Shown here: positions 11,839 through 24,300 of the stretch, piece by piece
How positions within the stretch are numbered: the stretch's first letter is position 1
Layout of the letters: each line of letters starts with the position of its first letter
Assembly: GCA_014529385.2 (NCBI GenBank)
Contig: CM043958.1
Coordinates: forward strand, 92,036,435 to 92,100,434
Length of the DNA stretch: 64,000 nt
From: Adiantum capillus-veneris
Taxonomy: Eukaryota; Streptophyta; Polypodiopsida; Polypodiales; Pteridaceae
Direction: 5' to 3'
Notes under the pieces: model-generated
What the model saw: only the letters and a program-made list of their open reading frames with translations
Told to the model about the DNA's origin: nothing
Database searches by the model: none
Translations under genes and position numbers: made by a program

Positions 11839-14800
11839 CAGCCTTCTGTACCCGTGCTCGCCTCCTTTTCCTTCCCTCCATCCCCCCCCTTTTTTGTCCG
11901 CATTATCTCCGAAGGGTTTTTTGCGCCTGGCTCTGCAACTCCTTTTCTTCGGACAAGTGTACGGCGTTCTCGGCTGCAAATTGTTCTTCTCCGTCCGCTT
12001 CTTCGACTCAGTAGTAGACACAGATGGAGGCTCCAGCTCCGCCACAGAGGGACTCACCTGAAGCCCCCTCGCCCGACCCCGCTGAGCCCACCATTCGACT
12101 TGCTCTTTCGCCGACAGAGCAAGCGAGCCTTGCCGCAGAGGTAGAGCGCTTGCAGGCGACTTCTGTCATCTGCAAGGTTCTCGGCACCCGTCCTAGCAGA
12201 GGAGAGCTGCGAGACCTTCTCCAGGGCCGCCTTCTCGCAGAGGTGGGCAAGATTTTGGATGTCCAGATCCTCGGATGGGGGTACTACCAGATCGAGTTCG
12301 AGACTTCCGAGATGGCCTCCAAGGTCATAGCTATGAGTCCACTGGCTATCCGAGCATCACGCGCCCACTTTCGACAGTAGCGACACGGTTTTGACCCGAT
12401 TTCGGATGTGCTAGTAGAGGAGGCAGACATCCCCATCTCAGTCTGCTTTCCGAGTTTACGGAGGGAGTACCTTCCACTGCTCTCCAGGATTGGCTCCGCC
12501 ATCGGGACTGTTCTAGAGACAACTCGTACGACAGCATCAGTAGCCGCCAAGGCGCCCGACATCCCTTCAGTTCGAGTTTTGGTCAGAGATACCCACACGC
12601 TCCCGAAGGTCATCCTTCTGCCTCGGGTGAGTGGGGGTTGGTTTAGGCAGAGTGTGGAGTACTCGGGTCTCCCGAACCAGTCCTTCATTTGCAGACAGAT
12701 GGGCCACCTAGCGAAGGCCTGTCCACGGAGGAGGCCTCGACCTGCACCTCAGCCTCAGCCCCAGCCTGCCAAGGCTGGGCCGCAGTCTCAGCCAGCGACA
12801 CGGCGCACAGATTCTGAGCCACCCTCCGAGCCTGGGGCTCCAGCGGAGGAGGGGTGGCAGCAGGCCCGTGGCCGTCGACGCCAGGGGCCACAGCGACAGC
12901 CTGGCACTCAGAGTGGCCCTCAGGTGCCTACTCAACAGCAGTGGGTTCCCACGGGGAACCGCTTTGGTCCTCTTGAGCAGGAGGAGCCCCCTACGCCAGC
13001 CTCCTCTTCCGCTTCACCCTCGCTAGCCCCCCCACCTTCAGATTTCCCCTCTTCCTCCTCATCCCCTCCCCCGCCCTTTGCTCCTGCCCACTCCTCACCT
13101 TGCCCCCTTGTCTCTGTCGCCCCGCCCCGCTTCTCTTCTCCTCCGCCCCCCCCCCCCCCCCAGCTCCTCCTCCCCCTCCTCCTGCTTCAGTACCACAGTC
13201 GACTCAGGAGACTGGTCCCTCGCCGGCGGCTAGGAGATCTCTTGGCAGCGCTTTTTCCACGAGTCGCCTAGCGAGAGAGGGCCAGCCCTTCTTGCGGCCC
13301 CCTTTGCAGATTCAAACATCTTCCCTTGCAGCTATCCCTCGTGGTCTGACGAGCATTGACCTCCGACGCCGCTGGGACTTCTTCGATTACGGATTCACTC
13401 GCTTTCTCGGCGATTCCGCAGCAGACCACGAGGCAGCCTGCTTCAGGGTCCACGCTCTGTTCCTCGCCGCTAGGGGGACAAAGGCCTTGGACTCAGCAGT
13501 TGGTTTCTCCTTTCCCCTCTGTGGTAGGACCGAGACAGAGTGGTCCCTCGACTCAGTGGTGGGATGGTTGCATACACAGGTTCTCGAGTTCTCTCACCAC
13601 ATGGGAGAACTTGGAATCACAGATTTGCTGTAGACTTTGTGGCCACTGGCCAAGTTTGCGGTGACACCCCCAGACTCAGCAGGATGTAGGCACATTGTGG
13701 TGTACTTTTTTGCTGATACACAGTGTTTGCCTTGCTATGTATACATACACGAGGACTCCTGGACAGAGGCGGTTGCTTTACGCACGGCTCACTCTGCTTG
13801 GGCTTGGGCCAGGCACTCACTACAGGCTCGCCTATCTAGAGGACGCTCGGATGCGGATTACTCCCCATCCAAGCCTGCCTCGAAGATAGCCCGTCTTGCT
13901 GCTGCGGCAGCATCTGTTCTCTCTCGCTCCCCATGAGGATCGTCTCGTGGAACGTGCAGGGATTAGGTGGGCCCCAGTTTCAGCGACAGCGGGGCCGATT
14001 GCGTCAGGAGCTTCAGCGTTGCCTTGTGGGAGGAGAGATTGATCTCCTTATGCTTCAGGAGCACCATTTGTCTGAGAGCCGCATTCGGCGATGTGGTCAG
14101 ATTTTGCGTGGACGTTATGATACCTTTTGGTCAGCTGCTTTTGGACCTGGAGGCATCCAGGGTGGGGTATGTATGACTATTACGGACTCATTGCAGCAGG
14201 CCATTGTGGGCAGAGGGATTATTGTGCCAGGCAGGGCTCAGTGGATTACTGTGCACGTTCAGGGTGGCCTTGTGGGCTTCCTGAACATCTATGCGCCCAA
14301 TGTGGCGAGTGCTCGTGCAGAGTTTTGGTCACAGATTGTTGAGTCTTTGCCACAGGTTGACCATTGGTGTGTAGGAGGGGACTTCAACATGTTGGAGGAC
14401 CCCTCTGACAGGATCGGAGGCAGCCATGCTACTGTGCATGGAGTCGAGTTAGCAGCTTGGGAGAGGTTGTGTATGACTTTGAGGGTCTCGGATACATGGC
14501 AGCATTCTGGCTTTGTGAGGCCTCCAGAGAGTCTTGCCTTCTCTAGATCAGACCGCAGAGTGAGAGGAGTGAATCTATCGCAGATAGATCGCTTCTACAC
14601 TAGTGACCACTTCAGTGACTTGGGGGGATCAGTGGGCATCCTGGCAGGGACATCCTTCTCGGACCATGCACCAGTGATCCTCACAGTGGCAGACATGCAG
14701 AGGAGTGGGAGCACGATGCTTCGCATCCGAGAGCGGGTCTTGTTGGACACAGCACTCAGAGAGAGGGTAGAGGCTCTTTGGACAGAGGGCATGGACAGCC

Positions 14801-17800
14801 AGGCTCTACCGGCAGACAGAGTGAACTTAGGCCTAGCTCAGCTTAGCCACTTTTTTCTCCAGGAGTCTTTGGCTCGACGGGCTGCAGCGAGAGAGGTGGA
14901 GCAGCGTCTCAGACGAGGCATTGCTTCACTACAGAGGATGCAGGAGCAGCATCTAGACAGTCCATGGTTGGAGGAGCAGTTACAGCAGGCTCGACAGGAG
15001 CTTGCTTGCACAGAGGAGAGGCGCCATGAGTTTTCCTTTCACCGACGGGCATCTCAGTGGACTCAGGTAGGTGACAGAGTGACAGGTGCTTTTTTTGAGA
15101 CAGTAGGACCTCGGCACTCGCATGCCAAGGTCAATCAGCTGAGGAGACCCGATGGGTCAGTTGCTTTTGAGCCTCAGGATATGCATGCAGTTGCTACTGA
15201 CTTTTATCGTGAGCTACTGTCGGCTGAGCCCCAGTCAGAGAGACAGGATGCATGCAGGGAGCAGGTCTGGGCGCAGATGCCTTGTCTTGTGACTGAGGAG
15301 ATGCGCCAGAGGCTGGAGATGCCTCTTCAGCTTGAGGAGCTGCACACGGCTCTTAGGGCCCTTCCTCGTGGTAGCTGTCCACAGGAGTGATGCCGGATAG
15401 CATGAGTGAGGGCCTGATTTACCTCATTCAAAAGGAGGGTGGCTCCTTGGATGAGATTCGACAGTGGCGCCCCATCACCATCCTCAACTCAGCCTACAAA
15501 ATTCTTGCCAAGGCTCTGAGTTTGAGGATTCAGCCACTTTTGGAGAGCCTTATACATGGGACTCAGACAGGTTTTGTCAAGGAGCGCAGTATCCTTGACA
15601 ACATCTTCACTTTCTGGGAGGCTTCTGCCCTGGCACGTCTCCGTGGGGAGGACCTTGTGATTCTTCTTCTCGATTTTGAGAAGGCATACGACAGAGTTGA
15701 CTGGGACTTTCTAGAGGGCACGCTTCGCAGGATGGGCTTTTCAGATGCTTGGATCAGAGGGGTGTCAGCTTTGTACAGACAGGCTCACAGTCAGGTGCTT
15801 TTGGCAGGAGGTAGAGGTGAGCGCTTCATGCTCACACGATCGGTCAGACAGGGTTGTCCTCTTGCCCCCTTTCTCTTTCTGTTCTATGCGGAGGCGACGA
15901 GCAAATTTTTGGTGTCACAGCAGGTTGGTTTGAGGGGCTTAGCACTCCCTATACAGGGAGATGAGCTTCTGGACACTGAGTTTGCCGACGACTCAGCCTT
16001 GTACTTAGAGAGCCAGGACGCCAATTTACACAGGTGTGGGCAGGCTCTAGAGACCTTCTGCTGTGCATCGGGCGCACTGATCAACTGGAGAAAGACAGTG
16101 GCTTTCTCGGTTGGCAGTGCTCCTGTGCCAGAGTGGATGCCAGGAGAGGGTTTCAGGTGGATTCCTCCAAGGACTGCAGTTCGATACTTGGGTTGTCAGG
16201 TTGGTTTGGATTTGTCCCCCGAGCAGCAGATTGCTCCTCTTCTCCTGTCCATCAGGAGAAAGCTGTGACACTGGAGCTCAGCACGACTTTCGCTGGCTGG
16301 TAGAGTAGTAGTTGCCAACGGGGTGTTGTTGGCAACTATGTGGTACATCACTTCTTGCTGGATCTTCTCGAGTTCTTGTATCAGCCAGGTAGAGAGGCTG
16401 ATCAGGAACTTCCTTTGGTCAGGTCGCGACACTCAGGTTGCCCGAGCCAAGGTGGCTTGGTCGGTCATCACACTCCCTTGTTCTCAGGGAGGGCTTGGGA
16501 TCATTGATCCAGCACAGCAGAGCAGAGCCCTTCTTGGGAAGTTCGTCGTCAGAGGACTTCTTCCAGGCGAGGAGCCCTGGAAAGAGTTCTTGCTGCAGAG
16601 GCTTCGTGCCAGGGTGCCTCAATCAGGAGGCCCTTGGCAACCTTCGACTAGATGGATCTTTACAGAGTTGCGCCGAGTTGGTTTGAGCAGGAGACTGGAG
16701 GACCGATTCGCTGTGAGTTTGCTTCGCTCTTGGGAGCTCTTACGGCGTGGCCTAGAGCAGAGACAGCTGACATGCACGGAGGAGCGCCTACGACAGCCCC
16801 TCGCCTGGAACCCCATGGTTAGCACTCAGAGAGGCCACTTGGTTGGGAGTAGGCCTCATGTTTCTTGGGGTCCCATGGCAGCAGGTCCAGCGCGCTCTCT
16901 AGGTGACTGGCTAGAGTTCACAGGTTTGTCAGAGGAGGTGTAGGGTGTCCAGCTACAGGGCATGAGAGGGGTTCAGAGCATGTGTCAGGACATCTCAGAG
17001 TCAGTTCCAGCTGAGTGGCTCACGCCTCTCGAGCCAGTAGCACCCCGATGGATGGGAGCCTTCACACGACTGGAGGTTCTCATCTCAGTCAGGGCTTGTT
17101 CAGAGACTGCTGTCCCAGCCCTGTTCTTCGAGCTTCACGGTGGGGAACGATTACAGCGAGTTACAGTAGAGGCCCCACAGGTAGCAGAGTGCTGTTTCCA
17201 GAGGATCCGAGTTGTGGGCATCTGTGGGAGGACTTGCGTCATAGACCCTGACCCAGCAGCTCTTGAGACAGGCCACTGGAGGCTATGGGCTTGGGAGTGT
17301 TGTCCACTGGCACGAGTACAGTGGGATCCTGGTGAGTGGCTTTGGAGGGACCCCTTCTCTTCTGCAGACCGCCCAGGAGTCCCTTTCTTTCAGTACACTG
17401 TTCGGCTTGGACATCATATACTTGCAGCGCAGAGAGAGGCCCGCCCCGCTGCAGCACGGCATTGGCAGGAGGAGGGTCTCACAGTTGAGTTCTTGGCAGC
17501 CTTTTGGCAGAGGCTGTGGGACTCCAGACAGCCGAGGCGCGTCACTTTGTTCCAGTGGTTGGTTGCACACAGAGCCACAGTAGTAGGGAGCTGGCTTGTG
17601 CATAGTGGTCTCTCGGCCGCATGTACAGCCTGTGACCAGTTGGTGGAGAGTTAGCAACACTGTCTTTGGGACTGTCCCTCGGCCCAGCAAGTGTGGCTAC
17701 GAGTTCTTCGGCTGATGCTTGCCCTCTCCACGGCTCGACAGTACACTTGGGGGGCAGCGGCTTGGTCCACCCTCACGGGCTCGGCACTACAGTTTGAGCT

Positions 17801-20800
17801 ATCTTCCACCAGCAGGATGATAGTGATACAGGGGGGGCGACCTACACTCCAGCCTGCTACAGACCTTACTCCACAGGAGTGGTGCAGTGAGAGAGAGGAG
17901 TGCTGGGAGCTCATCAGCGGCCTAGCTCTCTGGTTCATCTGGCGGGCCCGTTGTTTCCGCATCTTTGAGGCTCGCCCTGTGCCACCAGCAGAGACTGTTC
18001 GTGACTTTTGGCTAGAGCTGCTCCATACTCTCAGAGGACAGCTTGAGGGACTACAGGGCAGCTCCGACTGCATGCGGGAGAGCCGCGAGGCTTTCCTTCG
18101 ACTTTGGCGCCCTGGGCCTTTCTACACCATGGTCCAGGGGGTGCTCAGATGGCACTACTGTCCACCTGTGTGGCTCTTCCCTCCTCCCATCTCTTGATTT
18201 AGCCCCATTGTATATATGCTGTTTTTTCATTGGGAGAGTCTCCCCATCATGCTTGTTGTAGCCCTCTCTAGCAGAGGTGGATGTAGCCCTATGGGCAGTT
18301 TTCATTAACTAATAGAAGGATCTTTTTCTCGGAAAAAAAAAAAACACCCACATGTAGCGCAAATAATTTGAGCATAATGTAGAACCTTGTTCCCTGAGAC
18401 AAGAATCAAATAAAATAGGAACACGAGTGCCCATCGAAGTGTTAAAACTTTCTACCTATTCTAGAAGCTGTGGCATATTCTTAAATCATCAAGACCGCCC
18501 ATGCAAAGGCATTCAAAGCATTCTAGAAAGAAAAAATAAATAAATCATTTTTCAAGGTGGAGTGGCTCAACATAAATTGGCTTCCTTTAGGTGTACCTCT
18601 GTTGCCCTCTCCGTCAATGTAATCAAACACCTCATCAACATACATACCAAATAGAGTAGGAGACAATGGGCAGCCCTGTTTCACCCCAATAGTAGAGTGA
18701 ACTAAATCAGATACCCCTTACGGAGTGCGTACATGTCCCATCAATAATCTGTACAAAGCCATAATCCCCCAAATCAACTCTATGGGCACCCCCATCTCTT
18801 GTAGTCTGCGCATCAATCGAGCTCTCGATACCATGTCAAATGCTTTGCGGAAATCCACAAAGCTACAATAAATCCGTCTCCCATGTGACCTGCCCTCCTC
18901 AATGAATATCTGAGTGTCAGAATATGATCAAGAGTGGAGAAACCCCTCCTGAAACCGGACCGACCCTTTGCTCGTACACCCTCACCCTCTGCCCAATTAC
19001 TCAAGTGTTGCTCAAGAATGGATGCATACAACCGTGCCAATGTGTGTCCAACCATAATAGTGCGGTAGTTCCCAGGCTCTGCAGGTCCTAGGATCACTTG
19101 CCTTGAAGATAGGCACAATAGTAGACAACCTCCAAGTCTCAGGTAACCCCTCACACATGGCACAATTGAACAAAACTGCAAGAACCTCCATCAACATATC
19201 CCTAGCATGTATAAAGTGCTTTGCTACTAGACCGTCATGATCATATGCCCTCCCGTTCCTCATCCTGTCAATGGCCCTTTGTACCATCCCAATGGTAAAG
19301 AAGGTGCTCGTAGCTGGGCATGGCTCTGTAGGGTCTGGAAGGGGTTCCTGTCCAAGAACCGTATATAACGATGTTGCATATTGGCCCCACACGTCAGGTG
19401 AAGTAATCACTGGAGGAGGGGAGTGCTCATGAAAGAGTCGCCATGCCTCTCCTGAGTCCCTACTCAAGAATATCTGATATAAGTCTCACTCCATCTGAGC
19501 CAGGTAAGCTAGCTTCTTCCGTCGCACAAGGCGCCGGGAAGCAATTTGAGACTATTTGTAAGTGATGACTACTAAAAGAAGATCCCTCTGAAGCTGGGCT
19601 CTAATCTCTCTGCACTCCTCATCATACCAACTATTCTGGGGCATGCTCCCAGAATGTCGTCTCCTGCCCGGCTGAGGAGGAATCCCAAAGACCGAGAAAA
19701 TTTTTCGAGCGAGCCAAAATCCGAGCGAAACCAAGCAAAGAGAGGTACTTGCCAAGTCAATCAATATGTAATCCACACCAAGTTCTAAGCATAAAGCTAG
19801 CAGGTGATAGGTTTGACAATAGTAGGTGGGCATAGTTAGACAATAAGATGTTTGAGAATTTGTAAGAGAGACATTGAAGTAAAAATGACAGTACAATTGG
19901 TAGAGAATCTTTGATTTGGGACTGATGTAGCAATTATCCGCAGGCATCATTTGAGAGCTAAAGTTTGAGGAGAAGTTGTGTGACTCCAGTAGCCCAGCAG
20001 GGGTGGCCCAATGAATTTAAATCAAAAAATTCAAAGAATTGAGTGAGATACCCTGTTTCATTTACCGAGGAAATTAAAGCATGAATATAAATGACAGGCG
20101 ACGCAGACAAGGAGAGCGACGCATACATGAAAAGCGTGTATTGGGTGAGGGGGACTGGATGAGAAGGGAGCACATAGAGGCAAGGCGCGACATGTCATCA
20201 CAATAGTCCTGCTTTAGGTGATGAGACATGTAATATTTTTTAATGTACATGGCTTGGCAATGGTAGCATCTCGTATGGGTGCTCGAGTGGCTGCAAGAGC
20301 TCTTTGTAAGTCTTACGTCAAGCGTGTGTGAGTTTGAATCCTTGTCCCTCCTTTTGTAAGGGTGAGAGAGAAATTCATGAATGGGCAAGGTTGGGTCTAT
20401 GATGATTGAATAAAAATATAAAACACTAGTAGGTCTGCCCAATCTAAGTGTGGGCAACAAAAGTGTTTCTAAGATTACAATATAATCGCTTAAAAAAAAA
20501 AAGCCTAAATTGTTAAAATGTAGACTTTGAGCATCATCTAACGTCTTTTTTTTTTAGAGGTTTAAAGACCCAGGTTCAATACCCAACGGCATCTTTCAAA
20601 ATGTTGTTATTTTGGGAAAATTACCAAAATACCCCTCTAATTTGTGAAAATTCCCAAAATACCCTTGTATTTATTTTGATTGGATTGTTCAAGATTTTTT
20701 AATCTTTATTCTTTTTATTATTTGAGACCCTCTGTTGAGTGTTTAGCACGTGATTTGTCACAAATTAACTCACAAAAAAATGCAACTATGTCTAAAAATA

Positions 20801-21126
20801 ATGAAGCAATTCATCTTCAAAGCCTACATAACCAACTCAAATTCTAGTTTTAGCATCTTGTATTGATAAACAATCAATCTTCTTATGAAAAGCTACAAAT
20901 TTTTGTACCTTCAGAGAAATTTAATCTGACAACCAGGGGTATTTTGAGAATTTTGCAAAATTTGAAGCGAATTCCGGGCATTTATGACAGAATATTGGGG
21001 GTATTTTGGAAATTTTTGAAATTTGAGGGGTATATTGGGAATTTCCACAAATTAGAGGGGTATTTTGGTAGTTTTCCCTATTACTTTCGATGGAGCCTTG
21101 CTACAGAAAAGAGGTTGGGTCGCCAC

Positions 21127-21179
<53 letters not shown>

Positions 21180-21294
21180 GAAATGGCCTGGACGGAGCAT
21201 CCTTAGCTGGGAACGTAGCCCTTGCTGTGCAGGAAAGAGAGTCACGAAACGTAGCCCTTGCTGTGCACGAAAGAGAGAGACACGATGGAGAGAG

Positions 21295-21350
<56 letters not shown>

Positions 21351-24300
21351 AATGAAATGTTATATTAACGTCTTCAAAAGGCCAAAGTGACCTATGAGAC
21401 CAGAAAGTTACAATGCGGTGTATCTGATACAAAGTAAGATTAACAACATAAATTAAACTAGGATAACAAAATATAAATAATGCGGGATTCTAAACTAAGC
21501 ATTACAATGTGAAGACAATATGGGAGGGGAGTAGAGATCCATCTTCATCTGCACTCTGGACGACGCAAGAGTATGGCTTGAATCATTTGCCATAGTCTCC
21601 TTCGAAATTGTGTAGCTCCTCTCCTCCCTCAGGGTCGTCTAGATCTCCCTAGCTCCAATGCTCGGTCTATGAGAATGCCAGTAGTACGGGTAGACCTCTC
21701 CACGGTCCCTGGTTGCTCCTCTGTCTGTTCTTCTGGGTGTACAGTATCTAGTGTAAAGAAATCTGTGATCTGTCTCTGGGGATGTCTCTCTTCAACTCTC
21801 GTCAGTAAGGTTTCTCTATGCTTGTGTATCTCAAGTAGATAAAGCCCAAGACATCTTTGATCATCATAACTCATTACCTTAGATAGAGGCCCAAAACCTT
21901 CTCTGAATAGACAGTGAAAACGACCTCGTATCTCATAGTACACTGTGCAATGACATATGTAATGTACTTCTGTCTCTGGCTCTAGATGGCAGAAGCGGCA
22001 TATTCTGTTATCTGCTGGTGTCCCTCTGAATCTGCCAGTCTCAATCTCGAGCTGATGTGAGGACGTGCATATCTGGCCAATGGCACAACGCAAACCATGC
22101 GTGTCCATATAGCTAGCTCGAATCACAAACCCATCCCCCGTGAGGTGGAGAAGATGCTCTCTATAGAAGGCCATCTTTGTGCCCAACTCTTGTAACGGCT
22201 CTATCCATGTCCTCCTCGTGTCCAGCTGGATCAAATCCTGACGAATGAGTCTATTAATCTCAACCCGTGTCAGAGACCTCATGGGTGCCTGAAGAGAGTA
22301 TTGAAAAGGAGGCAAACTGTCCATGGTGAAACCATGTGTCTGAAACCATGATGCCATCTAAGCATACCAGCATGATGTATCCCCGTTAAGAGCTAATTGT
22401 CTGGAGGACTCTAGAGCCACCCTGGCATATCTGTCTCTGGTAGTATCCCACAGACTGTGTACAAAGGAGACTAATCTGGTGAGCGCCTCGATCTCCATAG
22501 GGGGGGCAGCTAATTCCGCTCGAATGATATCATGAGGTACAGAACCTTGGCTCTAATCAGCCGAGAGATCATAGATACCAGGGGCTTCTCCATACGCCTC
22601 CACCCATCTTGGCCTATAGAAGGTCCCCAAACTTGCACCCCATATAACATAGTAGAGGCAACCAAAGTATCAAAGAGCCATAACTTTGTCCTAGGTTCCT
22701 GGAACTGAACCTGTGAACACATCCTTTCCATTCCTCCCAGAGCCACAACGGCTCTAGTTAGTCTAGTCTCTGCTGCTCTTCTCAAAGAGAATCTCGGCCC
22801 AATGAAGACTACCCCCAGGTAAGTGTATGCATCTGTATACTTCACAATCTCTTGACCATATTTGAAAGTAGGTACTGATCTCCTGACCCATTGCGGTGTG
22901 GTGTTAAACACCATAACCTTTGTTTTACCTAGGTATACGCCCAGTCCACTATCCTCTGCAAAACTGTGTAGTGCATCCAAATGTCGTTGCATACCTTCTG
23001 GTGAGTCAGATATTAGCACAATATCATCAGCATAAAGCAACAATGGGATCCATGTCCCTACCAGCTGGGCACCCCTGTCACCCTTTCTGTCAATGTAATC
23101 AGACACCTCATCAACATACATACCAAATAGAGTAGGAGACAATGGGCAACCCTGTTTCACTCCAATAGTAGAGTGAACTAAATCAAATACCCCTTCCGGA
23201 GTGCGCACACGTCCCGCCACTGATCTGTACAAAGCCATTATCCCCCAAATTACCTCTAAGGGCACCCCCATCTCTTGCAGTCTGCGCATCAATCGAGCCC
23301 TTGGTACCATGTCAAATGCTTTGCGAAAATCCACAAAGCTACAATAGATCCGTCTCCCATGTGCTCTGCCCTCCTCAATGATGGCCCTGAGTGTCAGAAT
23401 ATGATCAAGAGTGGAGAAACCCCTCCTGAAGCCGGCCCGACCCTTTGCTCGTACACCCTCGCCCTCTGCCCATCTACTCAAGTGTTGCTCCAGAATAGAT
23501 GCATACAATCGTGCCAATGTGTGTCCAACCATAATAGTGCGGTAATTCCCAGGTTCTGTAGGGTCACCAGCCTTGAAGATAGGCACAATATTAGACAACC
23601 TCCATGTCTCAGGTAATCCCTCACACATGGCACGATTGAACAACACTGCGAGAACCTCCATCAGCATATCCTTGGCATGTATAAAGTGCTCCGCTACTAG
23701 ACCGTCATGATCATATGCCTTCCCGGTCCTCATCCTGTCGATGGCCCTTTGTACCATCTCCGGTGTAAAGAAAGTGCTTGAAGCTGGGCAAGGCTTGGTA
23801 GGGTCAGGAAGGGGTTCCTGTCCCGGAACCGTATATAATGATGTCGCATATTGGCCCCACACATCAGGTGAAGTAATCACTGGGGGGGGGGGGGGGGGGG
23901 GAGAGTGCTCATGGAAGAGTCGCCATGCCTCTCCTGAGTCCCTACTCAAGAACATCTGATATAAGTCTCGCTCCATCTGAGCTAGGTAAGCTCGCTTCTT
24001 CTGTCGCACAAGGCGTCGGAAAGCAATCCGAGACTGTCTGTAAGTGATGACTCCTAACAGAAGATCTCTCTGAAGCTGGGCTCTCATCTCTCTGCATTCC
24101 TCATCATACCAACTATTCTGGGGCATGCTCCCAGAATGTCGTCTCTTACCCGGCTGAGTGTGTGGGTATGCCACTGATGCAGCCCCATGCAATGTCTCAG
24201 TCAGTAGATTGGTGCACTCCTCTACTGAGAGGCATGTACCATTTGTGCCAGCTGTGCCTTCCAATAGACGGTCCCAGATCTCCTCTATATAAACGAAATC

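Larger units (their letters stand above)
11496..18338 (+). mobile_element. LINE-A: full-length L1-type non-LTR retrotransposon
   Basis: About 6.84 kb with a GC-rich 5' region, ORF1, ORF2, a short 3' UTR, a poly(A) tail at 18333-18344 and a 13-bp target duplication. The family copies itself by target-primed reverse transcription. ORF1 resembles plant DUF4283 proteins; ORF2 carries APE-type endonuclease, reverse transcriptase and a C-terminal zinc-knuckle module. It lies antisense to the host kinase gene inside its giant intron. Stops, a poly-C frameshift and an apparent deletion in the RT show it is dead. GC content is much higher than in the flanks. Confidence 0.93.

Noticed and set aside
11462-12061. 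Proline-rich (or Gly-rich antisense) protein
   Set aside because: Spans a 58-base poly(C) run in the LINE-A leader; homopolymer artefact.
20521-20600. Second tRNA-like head (AGGTTCAATACCC)
   Set aside because: Only a B-box-like match; no A-box, body or tail.
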